Assembly (NCBI GenBank): GCA_947499125.1
Contig: CANMMP010000004.1
Location: forward strand, 124,001 to 188,000
Direction of reading: 5' to 3'
Length of the DNA stretch: 64,000 bases
Source of the DNA: an uncultured Pontibacter sp.
GTDB lineage: Bacteria > Bacteroidota > Bacteroidia > Cytophagales > Hymenobacteraceae
Under the pieces are notes generated by a model. That model worked only from the letters and a program-made list of their open reading frames with translations. It had not been told where the DNA came from and did no database searches. Shown in pieces: positions 53,077 through 63,198 of this stretch. Positions within the stretch are counted from its first letter, which is position 1. Each line of letters begins with the position of its first letter. Position numbers and translations under genes: made by a program.

Positions 53077-54519
53077 TTAAAGGCTGTTCATCCAGTTTAC
53101 CATGTACTCCACTACATCAGGGGCAAAGGTTTCCTCTAGGTTGTTATACTCTGAGATCAGGCCGGTGCTGGTAGTCTGGAACAGGTGGTTTTTGTTCTCG
53201 AACTCTTTGATTGTATAATGTTTATTGCCGCCTTCCTGAAGCGCTCTCTCTATGCGTTTCAGGTTAACAGATAATACCTGTAGGTCTTTGGATCCGTTTA
53301 TGGCTAGCACAGGGCACTTTAGTTTCTGAATCTCTGAAGCTGTATTGTAAAACAGATCTTCGCGATAAGCCGGCGTCAGAAAATCTGCAAATTGATTTGG
53401 GTTGAGCGGAGTTGGCAGTTCCAGCAGCTTTCTTTCTTCAGGGCTGAGCTTTGCTACTTCTGAATCCAGCTTTTTAAACCTGGCAGCTATTTTGGATATG
53501 GCTTTGGCATCATCTTTTTCGCTTCGGATGGTCTCAAAAACAGCCTTCAATACCTTCTCATTCACAGCAATACCAGTCGGGCTCACCCCTATAGATTGAT
53601 AGTGCGCACGGGCCTGCTCGTAGTAAGCCGTATGCACTGATTCTACTGCCGTCCCCGACAAGAGCACCACAAAAGCCACATCCGCTGCCCGATTTGCAGC
53701 AATAGGGGCTATCTCAGCACCCAAGCTATGACCTATCAAACCAATTCTCGATTTATCGATTTCGGGGCGGGACTTCAGGTAGTTAACAGCAGCCACGGCA
53801 TCACTTGCCAAGTCTGCTATACTTGCCGAGGCAAAATCGCCGGTAGATTTGTTTACACCACGGTCATCGGTTCGCAGGACGGCATAACCGGCACGTGTCA
53901 GCATATCAGACAGCACCAGGAATACTTTGTGCCCGAATATGGTCTGGTTGCGGTCGTTGGGGCCGGAGCCGGAAATGAGCAGCACTACAGGGTGCAGGCC
54001 AGCGGTGTCAGGTATGGTGAGTGTGCCAGACAGAGTTACGTTGGCTGTTTCGTTGCGGTAGCTTACTTCTTCCGATAAGTATGGCAGCGGCTCTGTAGGC
54101 TCCTGCGGCCTGCGTGACTTTGCTACCGGAAGTTTCCCCACTTTTTTCATGTTCATCGGGAAGGCATCTGTGCTGTTTTGGGCCAGCCCACCCTGTATTG
54201 AAGTAGCATTTAACAGGGTGCCTTTGTAAGTGGCATTCAGCGCCTTTACCTGAAGTATTAGCTGGCTGCCGTCGAACTGCACTTCATCTACCGGGATGTC
54301 GTACACGTTTTGGTCGAGGCTGTGCAGCACGGCCTGCAGTTGCTGGCTTTCATTGTTACTGATTTCGAAAGCGATGTTCATGTGCACATCATTTTTGATC
54401 TGCAGCTTTCCAAGCCAGATTCCCTGTATAAGCTGGCCTTGCTGGGCCTGTGCCGCTGTTTGGAACAGGCTCAGGAGAAAGATACTCAGGAAGAGAATGG
54501 AGTTGTGTAGGAGTTTCAT
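53077..54519 (-). CDS. exported alpha/beta hydrolase with N-terminal beta domain
   Basis: 480 aa. Signal peptide (NSILFLSIFLLSLFQTAAQA), then a beta-rich domain of about 110 residues (GIWLGKLQIKNDVHMNIAFEISNNESQQLQAVLHSLDQ). The alpha/beta hydrolase domain follows: LLISGSGPNDRNQ, LRTDDRGVNKSTGDF, the nucleophile elbow GLIGHSLGAE, the acid region LAINGSKDLQV and the His in FENKNHLFQ. The two-part plan is common in Bacteroidota envelope hydrolases of unknown substrate. Divergent from the LytS-type kinase gene. Confidence 0.87.
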   Translation of the reverse strand: MKLLHNSILFLSIFLLSLFQTAAQAQQGQLIQGIWLGKLQIKNDVHMNIAFEISNNESQQLQAVLHSLDQNVYDIPVDEVQFDGSQLILQVKALNATYKGTLLNATSIQGGLAQNSTDAFPMNMKKVGKLPVAKSRRPQEPTEPLPYLSEEVSYRNETANVTLSGTLTIPDTAGLHPVVLLISGSGPNDRNQTIFGHKVFLVLSDMLTRAGYAVLRTDDRGVNKSTGDFASASIADLASDAVAAVNYLKSRPEIDKSRIGLIGHSLGAEIAPIAANRAADVAFVVLLSGTAVESVHTAYYEQARAHYQSIGVSPTGIAVNEKVLKAVFETIRSEKDDAKAISKIAARFKKLDSEVAKLSPEERKLLELPTPLNPNQFADFLTPAYREDLFYNTASEIQKLKCPVLAINGSKDLQVLSVNLKRIERALQEGGNKHYTIKEFENKNHLFQTTSTGLISEYNNLEETFAPDVVEYMVNWMNSL

Positions 54520-54861
54520 CGTTTTATTTTGTTTTAAATTGACTATCAGACACCCTGCCTGCTTTGATGATCCAAACCTACCACGACTTCTCCGGTACAG
54601 AAAATCAAATCCGCCAACCCATTCTCTTATTATGCCAATTCTGGATTTTATATTTCAGGCCGCGTTCGTCCATACTTTTTCAAGTTCACATAAAAAATCG
54701 TGCAGTTCATCCATCGTGGTGTGGAAGGTAAGGCGGGATTACTAATTTTAGGTGCCTGTCTGAATCAGGGTTTGTTTCCCATCTTTTAATGAAGAACCTG
54801 AATGGGGTAAATAAACTCTGATTAAAGCAATAACAGAAGAAAATCATTTCTACTTTACTGT
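54520..54861. other. intergenic region between divergent genes
   Basis: About 340 bp that should hold promoters for the hydrolase and the kinase. I see no gene, hairpin or clear operator. Confidence 0.5.
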
Positions 54862-55899
54862 ATGCTGAAACGCAAACACATAGAACCCATTATACACGCG
54901 GTTGTCTGGCTGTCGGGTTACCTGGCAATTATACTTTGGGTAAACACGCTAGGCTCCTTCAAGAGCACCGACGGAACGATCCTGCTGCCCGTTACTATTG
55001 GCACCTTGCTCAATATCTGCCTGTTTTACACCATCTCACTTGTGCTGATACCGCGTTACTCAGCTACTAAAAAAGCGGGTATTTTCCTGTTAAGCTCATT
55101 TTCGTTGTGGGTGGGACTGACGGCTTTGGAGACAGGTATAGACTATTTGCTGTTCATCAATTATTATTCTACCGAAGATGAAGGCTTCTGGGGACAGCTG
55201 CTCATAAACCTGCTGTTCAACTTCATTATTTTCTCACTGGCGCTTGGCTATTGCTTTACTAAAAGCTGGCTACGCAACGAAAAGCAGCGACAGCAATTGA
55301 AAGAAGAAATGCTGCAGGCGGAGCTAAACTTTCTGAAGGCCCAGGTAAATCCGCATTTCCTGTTCAATGTGCTGAACATGGCCTATGCAAGCGCTGCCGG
55401 CAACGGCGACGAACGTACGGCAGGCATTGTAGAAAAGCTGGCTAACCTGATGCGCTATATGCTTTATGAAAGCAACGTACAAAGAGTGGAGTTGTCGCGG
55501 GAGTTGGAATATATAGGTAGTTTTATTGAGCTGCAGAAAATGCGCCTGTCGCCGGAGCTACAGACAACCGTAAAGTTCATCGTTGAGGGCGACCACATCA
55601 AGTATAAAATCGCACCGCTCATACTTATCCCTTTTGTGGAGAATGCCTTTAAGCACGGTATTCGGCTCGACAAGCCTTCCGATATTTTAATCAGGCTTAA
55701 ACTGAACGACAGGCAGCTATACTTTGAAGTGCAGAACAGCATCGCACAGGCACGCAAAGAGCCGGGGCAAAAAGCCGGCGGTGTAGGGCTGGAAAACGTA
55801 AAAAAAAGACTAGCCTTGCTTTACCCCAGCACACACCAATTACAGATTTCCCGAAAAGATGATAAATTTAGTACATCACTTAACCTTAAGCTGGATTGA
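54862..55899 (+). CDS. LytS-type sensor histidine kinase
   Basis: 345 aa. Four membrane helices within residues 8-137, a linker helix, then the His_kinase domain (QVNPHFLFNVLNMAYASAAGN) and an ATPase part (PLILIPFVENAFKHGI, GGVGLENVKKRLALLYP). Partner of the LytTR regulator 97 bp downstream. Confidence 0.92.
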   Translation: MLKRKHIEPIIHAVVWLSGYLAIILWVNTLGSFKSTDGTILLPVTIGTLLNICLFYTISLVLIPRYSATKKAGIFLLSSFSLWVGLTALETGIDYLLFINYYSTEDEGFWGQLLINLLFNFIIFSLALGYCFTKSWLRNEKQRQQLKEEMLQAELNFLKAQVNPHFLFNVLNMAYASAAGNGDERTAGIVEKLANLMRYMLYESNVQRVELSRELEYIGSFIELQKMRLSPELQTTVKFIVEGDHIKYKIAPLILIPFVENAFKHGIRLDKPSDILIRLKLNDRQLYFEVQNSIAQARKEPGQKAGGVGLENVKKRLALLYPSTHQLQISRKDDKFSTSLNLKLD

Positions 55900-55996
55900 G
55901 GTGCGTTGATCTTGTTCAACTTTAGTTATTTCGGTTTACGTTTAATTTTGCCAATGAGACTTTCTAATTATCTAATTCCCAAACTCTCTAACATCC

Positions 55997-56719
55997 ATGA
56001 AGTGTATTGTAGTAGATGATGAACCTTTTGCACTTGAGCTGGCTGCGGATTATGTGCGGAGAACACCGTTTCTGAAGCTGGCTGGCACGTTCAGCAATCC
56101 GGTAAAGACGCTAGCTTTTTTGATGGAGCAGGAGGTGGACTTAATTTTTCTGGACATTAACATGCCGGAGCTTTCTGGGATGCAGTTGCTGGCAGCCTTG
56201 CCGCGCAAACCAATGGTAGTGTTCACTACTGCTTACCCCGAGTTCGGTGCCGAAAGCTACAACTACGATGCCGTGGATTACCTGCTAAAACCCATCAACT
56301 ACGCCCGCTTTCTGAAGGCGGTGAACAAGGCAGTGGAGCTACAGAACCTTAAAAGAAAAGACAACACTGCCCAATCTCCCGCAGAACGAGCTGCTCCAAT
56401 CCAGGACAGATCGAATGTGCTCATTAAAAGCGGCACCCAGACCTTCAAGTTGAAGCTGGAAGACATACTTTACGTGGAGGGCGCAGGCAATTACATGGCT
56501 TTCTGCACCAGGGGCAAAAAGATTCTCTCACTGCTGACCATGAAAGAAGTGCTGAACCTGCTGCCTGCAGACCAGTTTGTTCGGGTGCACAAATCCTACA
56601 TCGTGTCACTGAACCACCTCGATGTAATTGAGCGGCACCAGGTAACTATTGCAGGCAAAGCCATTCCGATTGGTCTTACTTACCGCGAGCAGTTTTTGGC
56701 CAAGGCAGGCAATCAATAG
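55997..56719 (+). CDS. LytTR-family response regulator
   Basis: 240 aa. Receiver with D53 (LIFLDINMPELSG) and lysine in DYLLKPINYARF. LytTR domain at about 135-238 (VLIKSGTQTFKLKLEDILYVEGAGNYMAFCT, FVRVHKSYIVSLNHLDVIERHQVTI, IPIGLTYREQF). Forms a pair with the upstream kinase. The region 56720-57012 after it is AT-rich without recognised features. Confidence 0.93.
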   Translation: MKCIVVDDEPFALELAADYVRRTPFLKLAGTFSNPVKTLAFLMEQEVDLIFLDINMPELSGMQLLAALPRKPMVVFTTAYPEFGAESYNYDAVDYLLKPINYARFLKAVNKAVELQNLKRKDNTAQSPAERAAPIQDRSNVLIKSGTQTFKLKLEDILYVEGAGNYMAFCTRGKKILSLLTMKEVLNLLPADQFVRVHKSYIVSLNHLDVIERHQVTIAGKAIPIGLTYREQFLAKAGNQ

Positions 56720-57012
56720 ACTTGTAATATGTTGGGTAGTGCTTGTTATGGGGTCCAACTTTGTGCCTGATTGGGTTGATTTTTCGCACTTACTTAAGCC
56801 ATATTCTGTATTTTAATAAATATATAATTTATATATAATATCTTATAACATAATTATCTATTGCGTATCTTAGTTTTACTGCATCATTTGGCAACAGCTA
56901 CTCTTATGGTAAAAGAACTGCTTAAAGAGTACAGTATGCAATGTTTAGTTGTACCTCTTCAATAGCTGAGGAAAGGTTTTATTAAGTGATTGATTGACAG
57001 TATTATAACCTG

Positions 57013-57942
57013 GTGTTACCCGTTTTGGAAAATTTAAGGACACAGATCGATCGGCAGTTCGAGTACAGCAGAAGAAAGAACATCTTCTGCAACCTGAGTA
57101 ATAACGTCTTAAGTTTTCAACCCGAAACTATAGCGTACCTGCGGCAAAACCATCAGGCAATAAAGACGCTAACCTCTGAAGAAGAAAACTCACTCACAAA
57201 GTACCTGGTTGATGGTGCTATTAGGTCGTTATGCCAGGCCAACCAGTTTTATTATTTTAATGAGCTTGATAAAGCTACTTTAAAAAAGCTTTATATAAAG
57301 CTTCTTTCAAAACTAAAAGCTTTGCCAGAGAGTGAAGAGAAAGAAGCTTATAAACAAATAGCCACAAAGCATTTCATTGCTCTGCAGTCATTTCTCAGAA
57401 TGACTAACCCCTTTGCCAGACATCTTTATTCTAATAAGGAGCCCTATCTGGAGCAGGAAGTTGTTTGTGAAGAATATACTGCCGCTACACAGCTTCACTT
57501 GCTACATATTGACATTGCTACCCTGAAGGAGCCAATACTGGATCTGGGGTGCGGTCAGCAAGCACACCTGGTCAGGTATCTGCGTGATCAAAAGCTGGAA
57601 GCTTATGGTATAGATCGTAGCGTATCTCCTTCAAGCCACACTTTTAAAGCTGACTGGTTCGAGTTCAGCTTAAGCGACAAAACCTGGGGAACAATTATTA
57701 GTAATCTGGGCTTCTCCAATCACTTTCTGCATCACCATTTGCGGGTAGGAGGGGATTATGCCAACTTTGGGATTCGCTATAAAGAAATACTGCACGCTCT
57801 AAAAACAGGCGGGACCTTTTATTATGCACCGGATCTGCCTTTTATAGAGAATTACCTCAAACCTGAAGAGTTTCTGCTGCAGCGGTTTGCTGTTGAAGGT
57901 ACCGAGTATAAAGCCATAAAAGTAACAAGATTGGGCTCTTAA
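57013..57942 (+). CDS. probable SAM-dependent methyltransferase-like protein
   Basis: 309 aa, GTG start. Residues 1-150 are helical and unfamiliar. From about 165 a Rossmann-type methyltransferase fold is likely: motif I ILDLGCGQQAHLVRYLRD, then LEAYGIDRSV (motif II acid), WGTIISNLGFSNHFLHHH and EILHALKTGGTFYYAPDLPFIENYL. The substrate is unknown. Transcribed just before the hydrolase gene at 57990 (47 bp gap). Confidence 0.72.
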   Translation: MLPVLENLRTQIDRQFEYSRRKNIFCNLSNNVLSFQPETIAYLRQNHQAIKTLTSEEENSLTKYLVDGAIRSLCQANQFYYFNELDKATLKKLYIKLLSKLKALPESEEKEAYKQIATKHFIALQSFLRMTNPFARHLYSNKEPYLEQEVVCEEYTAATQLHLLHIDIATLKEPILDLGCGQQAHLVRYLRDQKLEAYGIDRSVSPSSHTFKADWFEFSLSDKTWGTIISNLGFSNHFLHHHLRVGGDYANFGIRYKEILHALKTGGTFYYAPDLPFIENYLKPEEFLLQRFAVEGTEYKAIKVTRLGS

Positions 57943-57989
57943 GAAACGGGAAGGCGCATGATTTAACTATTATATTAAAACTAATTTGT

Positions 57990-58997
57990 ATGAGGTTCTG
58001 CAGTATAAGCTGTATAAAAGTATCTGGAAGTGTAATAATCGTCCTGGTAAGTACCCTGGTGCTTTGTATCAAAAGCCTTGGTGCGGCTCCTGATTCCAGT
58101 CATACCACATTTCAAAAAGTTCCAGTGTCATTTAAAAGCGGAGATAACTTGCTTAAAGGGATACTGATAAGCCCCAGGGGAGCTAAAACTAAAGTTCCAG
58201 CTATTGTTTTCTGCGTTGGCTCCAGTAGAAGTTCCACTGTGGCAAACTACGCCTCTCTTTTGGACTCCCTTTTTGAGCAGCATCTGCCACTGGATAGTAT
58301 AGCGCTTCTTTACTTTGATAAGCGAGGGGTAGGTGAGTCTGAAGGTAAATGGTACAACACAGATTTTGAAGGTAGGGCCGCCGACGCAAAGGCTGCTGCT
58401 GACTATCTAGCTTCACTCCCAATGATCGACAAAAGTAGGATTGCAGTGGCTGGACATAGTCAAGGAGGCTGGATAACGCAGGTATGCCTGGCAAAGTATC
58501 CTGACACCTTTGTGGGAGGTATTTCACTTGCCGGTCCGACCTTTGATGTAAAGGAACAGGTAAGAAATGACTATGCAAGTGTGTTGATGTGTCAGGAGCA
58601 GATGAAAGAACAGGCTGCCAGAGAAAAGGCGCTGAGAATGGTAAAGCGCGATTTTTTCCTGGCATCTCTGCTACCTGTCCAGGAAAACTGGAAGCAGCTG
58701 AAAGTCATCAGGAAGTTTGACCCGGGCCAGTATCTTCCTTTTATCAATAAGCCGATACTCCTGATGTTTGGGGAGAACGACGCCCTTGTTTCTCCTAAGT
58801 ATGCGATTGAAACGCTGAACAAATATTTTCCACAAGGTACTCCATCTAATTTTAAGGTATTGACAGTTGCAGGAGCCAACCATTCTTTCAAGGTTGCTGA
58901 TTTCTGCCACAAAGGACCCACAAAGCATCTACCTTATTCAAAAGAGAGCAAGAAGCAAATAGCTGCCTGGGTGCGGACTGTTCTTTTACAGTCTTAA
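57990..58997 (+). CDS. alpha/beta hydrolase, exported
   Basis: 335 aa. N-terminal hydrophobic segment (SGSVIIVLVSTLVLCIKSLGAAP) followed by a peptidase S9/S15-like hydrolase domain: AIVFCVGSSRSS, LLYFDKRGVGESEGKWY, nucleophile elbow VAGHSQGGW, acid region LMFGENDALVSPKYA and the His in AGANHSFKV. A normal-length serine hydrolase; the substrate is not evident. Confidence 0.87.
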   Translation: MRFCSISCIKVSGSVIIVLVSTLVLCIKSLGAAPDSSHTTFQKVPVSFKSGDNLLKGILISPRGAKTKVPAIVFCVGSSRSSTVANYASLLDSLFEQHLPLDSIALLYFDKRGVGESEGKWYNTDFEGRAADAKAAADYLASLPMIDKSRIAVAGHSQGGWITQVCLAKYPDTFVGGISLAGPTFDVKEQVRNDYASVLMCQEQMKEQAAREKALRMVKRDFFLASLLPVQENWKQLKVIRKFDPGQYLPFINKPILLMFGENDALVSPKYAIETLNKYFPQGTPSNFKVLTVAGANHSFKVADFCHKGPTKHLPYSKESKKQIAAWVRTVLLQS

Positions 58998-59444
58998 TGC
59001 AGCCCATGAGCAAAAGCTAGGTGTTAAAGAGTACGGGAGCTTCAACAGTGAGAAGTGCGCTAGCATGTGATGTTGTTTATGATGTACTGTTGTGTTTGAG
59101 TGAAGAATTATGAAAGTCATGCTTTACAGAGTTTCCCCAAGCCAATGCTTCTTGCACTGATCACCATATTTGCCATTGAACTGCTTCTGAACTTTCTTTT
59201 CCTTTAGTATCTGCTAGGCAAGGCAGCCATGCGCTAAATATTCATAAGTAAAACTGCTAATCCATGGAGAAGTAACTACAGTACAGAGTTCCACTCTGAT
59301 TATTTAATTCAAGGATGCATCAAATAATTAACACTTCTAAGGCTTATGTCATTTAAATCAAACAAGCAAATACTTCAAGTTTTCCTGCCTTATAAATAAG
59401 GCACAAAACATTATATTTGATGCGTACATCACAGACTATGAAAT
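58998..59444. other. intergenic region with a possible gene remnant
   Basis: About 450 bp. A frame at 59145-59237 reads MLLALITIFAIELLLNFLFL, then an in-frame TAG (59205), then YLLGKAAMR and a stop. The membrane-like sequence on both sides of the TAG may be the tail of a decayed membrane-protein gene, or chance. Otherwise no features. Confidence 0.35.
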
Positions 59445-60593
59445 ATGAACAAAGAGCAGTTTCTGCACCAGGATTTATTTGCTGTTGTCATGCTGTTTGG
59501 CATTATCCAAAGTGTTCTGCTTATCTACCTTTTCACCTTTAAAAATAAAGCCCCGTTTTTCCTGAAGCTTCTGGGCTTGTTGGTGCTTTCTCTCACCCTT
59601 ATTACTGTCGAAATATTCCTGAGCTATAGCGGCTATATTGTATATGCTATTCATTTGGTTGATTTCAGCGAGCCGCTCAATTTCGTGCTAGGCCCACTTA
59701 TCTATTTTTTTGTATTTTGTGCCTGTTACCCTAAACCATTCAATAAAAAATATTACCTGCACTTTATACCCTTTGTTCTGTACCTGGCTTATTGTGTTCC
59801 ATTCTATCTTCAACCGGAGTCTGTTAAACTGGATGCTTTTCTATCGGCCTACCAGCCGGTTTTAGCAAATCCTGAACTGGAAGAAACATCAAATCTTGAC
59901 CCACTCTTTTTAAAGCGGTTTGTTAATGAATTATGCCTGATGCACATAAGTATATATCTGGCACTCAGCCTTTGGTTGCTTAAACTGGAAACCAAAAGTC
60001 TGAATCAGTATACTAAGAAGCTGGTGCGGGCTGTTGTGTGGGGGATGAGCGCTTTATTGATCCTTACCCTTCTTGTTAAGTTTAGCTTTAGAGCAGACCT
60101 GGGGGATTATATCATTGCTGTTAGTTTTGCAGTTTCTGCCTTCGCTCTGAATGGAATACTACTACAAAGCTCCCAACTGTTGTCAGAAAAAGGAATTGTA
60201 GCCGAGCAAAAGGTTCCTGAGCCAAAGTATAGCAAGTCTGGCTTAAGCGAAGCACAGAAAGATGAGATCCTGCACCAGCTGAACGGGCTTATAGGAAAGG
60301 AGAAGTTTTATGCTGACCCAAACATCAGCCTGCAAGGTTTGGCTGCACGAATACATACACATCCTAATTATTTGTCGCAGGTAATAAATGAGCGATTGGG
60401 TAAAAGCTTTTTTGATTTTATTGCGCAGTTAAGGGTAGAAGAAGCCATCAGGTTATTGAAAAGTTCTTCGCATCAGAACACTCCTATTGAAGTGATTGCA
60501 GAAGAGGTAGGCTATAGTTCCAAATCTGCCTTTTACAACGCTTTCAAGAAAATAACGGGTAAAACACCTGCTCAGCAGCGTTCTTCCTTATAA
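59445..60593 (+). CDS. AraC-family regulator with N-terminal membrane domain
   Basis: 382 aa. Seven or so transmembrane helices fill residues 12-245 (FAVVMLFGIIQSVLLIYLF, LLGLLVLSLTLITVEIFL, LNFVLGPLIYFFVFCAC). The AraC DNA-binding domain lies at about 275-380 (PNISLQGLAARIHTHPNYLSQVINERLGKSFFDFIAQLRVEEAIRLL and IEVIAEEVGYSSKSAFYNAFKKITGKTPAQQR). A membrane-tethered AraC protein may read a membrane or extracytoplasmic signal. Divided from the acyltransferase gene by 81 bp. Confidence 0.92.
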   Translation: MNKEQFLHQDLFAVVMLFGIIQSVLLIYLFTFKNKAPFFLKLLGLLVLSLTLITVEIFLSYSGYIVYAIHLVDFSEPLNFVLGPLIYFFVFCACYPKPFNKKYYLHFIPFVLYLAYCVPFYLQPESVKLDAFLSAYQPVLANPELEETSNLDPLFLKRFVNELCLMHISIYLALSLWLLKLETKSLNQYTKKLVRAVVWGMSALLILTLLVKFSFRADLGDYIIAVSFAVSAFALNGILLQSSQLLSEKGIVAEQKVPEPKYSKSGLSEAQKDEILHQLNGLIGKEKFYADPNISLQGLAARIHTHPNYLSQVINERLGKSFFDFIAQLRVEEAIRLLKSSSHQNTPIEVIAEEVGYSSKSAFYNAFKKITGKTPAQQRSSL

Positions 60594-60674
60594 GAAAGGA
60601 CTACTTCCTTTCATATCAGGTTTACCTTCCGCTATTTGTTGCCCTAAGTTTACCGAAAAAATAACGGTAAATTT

Positions 60675-61832
60675 ATGGAACAGACACAAACAATGTATCG
60701 CCGGTACGACCTTGATTGGTTAAGACTTCTCGCTTTCATGCTCCTGATCTTATACCATGCAGGTATGATCTTTGTCAGTTGGGGATGGCACATACAGCAC
60801 CCCGAAAGCAGCAAGTTTTTTGAGTGGGCAATGATGCTGGTTAACCAGTGGCGGATGCCCCTGATCTTCTTTATAGGTGGAGCTGTGATTTGGTACTCGC
60901 TCCACAAGCGAAGCAGTGGTGAGTTTGTGAAGGAGCGCCTGGTTCGTATTCTGATACCATTGCTGTTTGGTATGTTGGTAGTAGTTGTGCCGCAAGCTTA
61001 TTATGAGCAGGTTCAGAAGGGTGGGTACGCCCAAAGCTTCTGGGACTTTTATACATCAGCCTATTTTTTTGAATTCTTTACCTGGAACCACCTGTGGTAC
61101 CTGGTATATGTACTTTTTTACTCCTTAGTATGCCTGCCCCTGTTTAAGCGCTGGATCAAAAAGGGGCAACCTAAGTGGATTGATCGTTTGATCTCAAATT
61201 CTTCTGGTATAGTATTACTTGCTTTACCTATCATTGTAAGTGAAGTGCTACTCAGAAAAGCTTTCCCTTCTTATCAGAATTTTATTACAGATCTTGCAAA
61301 TCATGCCTTTTACTTACCTGTTTTTATCTACGGGTTCCTGATCGCTACAAATGCAAAGGCCATGGCTGCTATCAAGAAAGCGAAATGGAGCTACTTGTTC
61401 TTTGGGGTTGCGCTATACACGGTGCTTTATACTTTCTATTGGGTACCAGAAACTGAGCCTGCAACTATACTTGGGTACGCTGCATACCAGGCCCTGCAAA
61501 GCTTAAACACATGGTTGTGGTTACTCATAGTGTATGGCTTTGGCAGCACTTACCTGACTTTCTCTAACAAGTTTTTAAAGTATGGCAGTCAGGCAGTGTA
61601 TCCGTATTATATCCTGCATCAGACCATTATCATTATCATCGGGTATTATATTATACAACTTCCAATCGGCATAGGATGGCAGTTTTTGTTGATCAGTAGC
61701 GGTACTTTCCTGATTTGCAGTATCCTATATCACTTCATCCGGCAGTTCTGGTTAGGCAGGCTCTTGTTTGGCCTTAGAGCAGATGTTAAAAGGAAAGGAA
61801 AAGCAGCAGTTAGTACAGTAGCCGCTGTGTGA
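60675..61832 (+). CDS. acyltransferase 3 family membrane protein
   Basis: 385 aa, about ten transmembrane helices. RYDLDWLRLLAFMLLILYHAGMIFV carries the family His; PLIFFIGGAVIWYSLHKRS, ERLVRILIPLLFGMLVVV and QAVYPYYILHQTIIIIIGYYI are further family marks. Probably acylates a glycan or lipid headgroup. Followed by a strong terminator. Confidence 0.9.
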   Translation: MEQTQTMYRRYDLDWLRLLAFMLLILYHAGMIFVSWGWHIQHPESSKFFEWAMMLVNQWRMPLIFFIGGAVIWYSLHKRSSGEFVKERLVRILIPLLFGMLVVVVPQAYYEQVQKGGYAQSFWDFYTSAYFFEFFTWNHLWYLVYVLFYSLVCLPLFKRWIKKGQPKWIDRLISNSSGIVLLALPIIVSEVLLRKAFPSYQNFITDLANHAFYLPVFIYGFLIATNAKAMAAIKKAKWSYLFFGVALYTVLYTFYWVPETEPATILGYAAYQALQSLNTWLWLLIVYGFGSTYLTFSNKFLKYGSQAVYPYYILHQTIIIIIGYYIIQLPIGIGWQFLLISSGTFLICSILYHFIRQFWLGRLLFGLRADVKRKGKAAVSTVAAV

Positions 61833-61839
61833 TAGTACC

Positions 61840-61889
61840 AGTACAATAAAAAGGAGCCTAATGATCTCTAGGCTCCTTTTTATTGTACT
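61840..61889. terminator. 21-bp perfect bidirectional terminator
   Basis: Arms 61840-61860 and 61869-61889 pair perfectly over 21 bp around an 8-nt loop, with A and T runs in each arm, between convergent genes. Unusually long for a terminator here. Confidence 0.92.
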
Positions 61890-61975
61890 AATCAGTAATT
61901 CATACTTAGCTTGTTGATCAAAAGCTTTCAATGCTGAGACTGGCAGCCTGCGCGAATAATTACTAATAGTTTTGG

Positions 61976-62362
61976 CTACCCTTTTTGTAGCTCCTGTTTT
62001 GCTTCGGGACCTATCCATCCTATATGAGTGTGTTTAAAGCTGTCCGTGAACTTTAAGCCATAGCCTAAGGCTCTATCCATGGCACTATGCCCAAAAAGCA
62101 AGAGACCTGCAAACTGTAGCGTCTCATGGCCAAGATAGAATCCGGAAATGCCAACTGCAATGGCAATGCCCTGGTGGTGTAGCAGGTTATAGGTAAAAGC
62201 ACCAACTCTTGAGCTAACCAGGTATCCGACCATTCCTATATCTGGAACAAGTAGTAGTGCAAAGTATAGCCACCAGTCATACCCTAAGTATAAGCTACCC
62301 AAATAGGAGAGTACAAGCTTAGCCAGGTCTTCTGATTTTAGTAGTAGTTTCATCATTAGCAT
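61976..62362 (-). CDS. DUF4260-family membrane protein
   Basis: 128 aa with about four transmembrane helices. Family signatures: WWLYFALLLVPDIGMVGYLVSSRVGAFTYNLLHHQGIAI and LLLFGHSAMDRALGYGLKFTDSFKHTHIGWIG. Function unknown; conserved His and Asp residues facing the membrane could bind a metal. It begins 3 bp after the stop of the beta-barrel gene and so is probably its operon partner. Confidence 0.85.
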   Translation of the reverse strand: MLMMKLLLKSEDLAKLVLSYLGSLYLGYDWWLYFALLLVPDIGMVGYLVSSRVGAFTYNLLHHQGIAIAVGISGFYLGHETLQFAGLLLFGHSAMDRALGYGLKFTDSFKHTHIGWIGPEAKQELQKG

Positions 62363-62365
62363 AAG

Positions 62366-62926
62366 TTAAAATCGGTAACCAACATGTACAGTAGGGAAGA
62401 CTCCGAACTTGTCTTGCTTAAATTCATTGCCTTCAAACTTTATTTTATCTATATGAATGTTATAATCCAGGCTTACCCAAGGCGTAATGTATAGTCCTTT
62501 AGGAGTTCCATCTTCATCTTTTTGGAAAAAGAAGCGATAACCAATGTGTGTGCCTACACCTATAGTTTTGCCTGTCTCTTCAACCCCACTTTCTTTATGG
62601 GTTGCTTCATTAAAAGTATAGCCTGCTCCAAGGCCAGTGTAAAATCCAGTTGTTCCCTGCAGCAGGTAGCTTGCTTTCAAACCGAAGCCTTGCGTCATTA
62701 AATTAAACCCTTTGTTCCCATGGAAGCTTTCCGGCTGCTGTACACCAAAAACGCCAACATCCAGGCGTACCCTGTCGGGCTGGTATATTACATGGGCGGA
62801 GTAGCCTTTCAGGAAAAAGGCGATTGGATCAACTTCAACTTCCCAGGCCTGGGTTGGCTTCTCTGTCTGAGCTTGTGCAGCAGTGAACAGAAGGAGTGTA
62901 AGAGCAGTAATGAGTAGCTTTTTCAT
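62366..62926 (-). CDS. outer-membrane beta-barrel protein
   Basis: 186 aa. Signal peptide (ITALTLLLFTAAQAQ) then alternating strands typical of an eight-stranded barrel (AWEVEVDPIAFFLKGYSAHVIYQPDRVRLDVGVFG, FGLKASYLLQGTTGFYTGLGAGYTF, IGVGTHIGYRFFF, LYITPWVSLDYNIHID) ending in VHVGYRF, a typical C-terminal aromatic residue. No closer function is visible. Confidence 0.82.
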   Translation of the reverse strand: MKKLLITALTLLLFTAAQAQTEKPTQAWEVEVDPIAFFLKGYSAHVIYQPDRVRLDVGVFGVQQPESFHGNKGFNLMTQGFGLKASYLLQGTTGFYTGLGAGYTFNEATHKESGVEETGKTIGVGTHIGYRFFFQKDEDGTPKGLYITPWVSLDYNIHIDKIKFEGNEFKQDKFGVFPTVHVGYRF

Positions 62927-63198
62927 GTTTTATTTTGTGTGTCGTGATTGATTCGCGCTTAACTTACCAGTACAGGAACAGCTTTAGATGACTAAGGCTA
63001 GTGCTAATCCTATAAGTAGTACAAATATCTGCCAACCAATCAGATGTGGGAAATTATCTTTCCCGAACACTTAAAATAAAAGGATGAGCTTTGGAAATAG
63101 GAGACTGAAGACTTTAGAGCAAAGTAGAGTGAACTACAAACTATAAAAAGCAGGCGACTTATTAAGACTGATGTGTTATAGTTCAATAATAGCATAGG

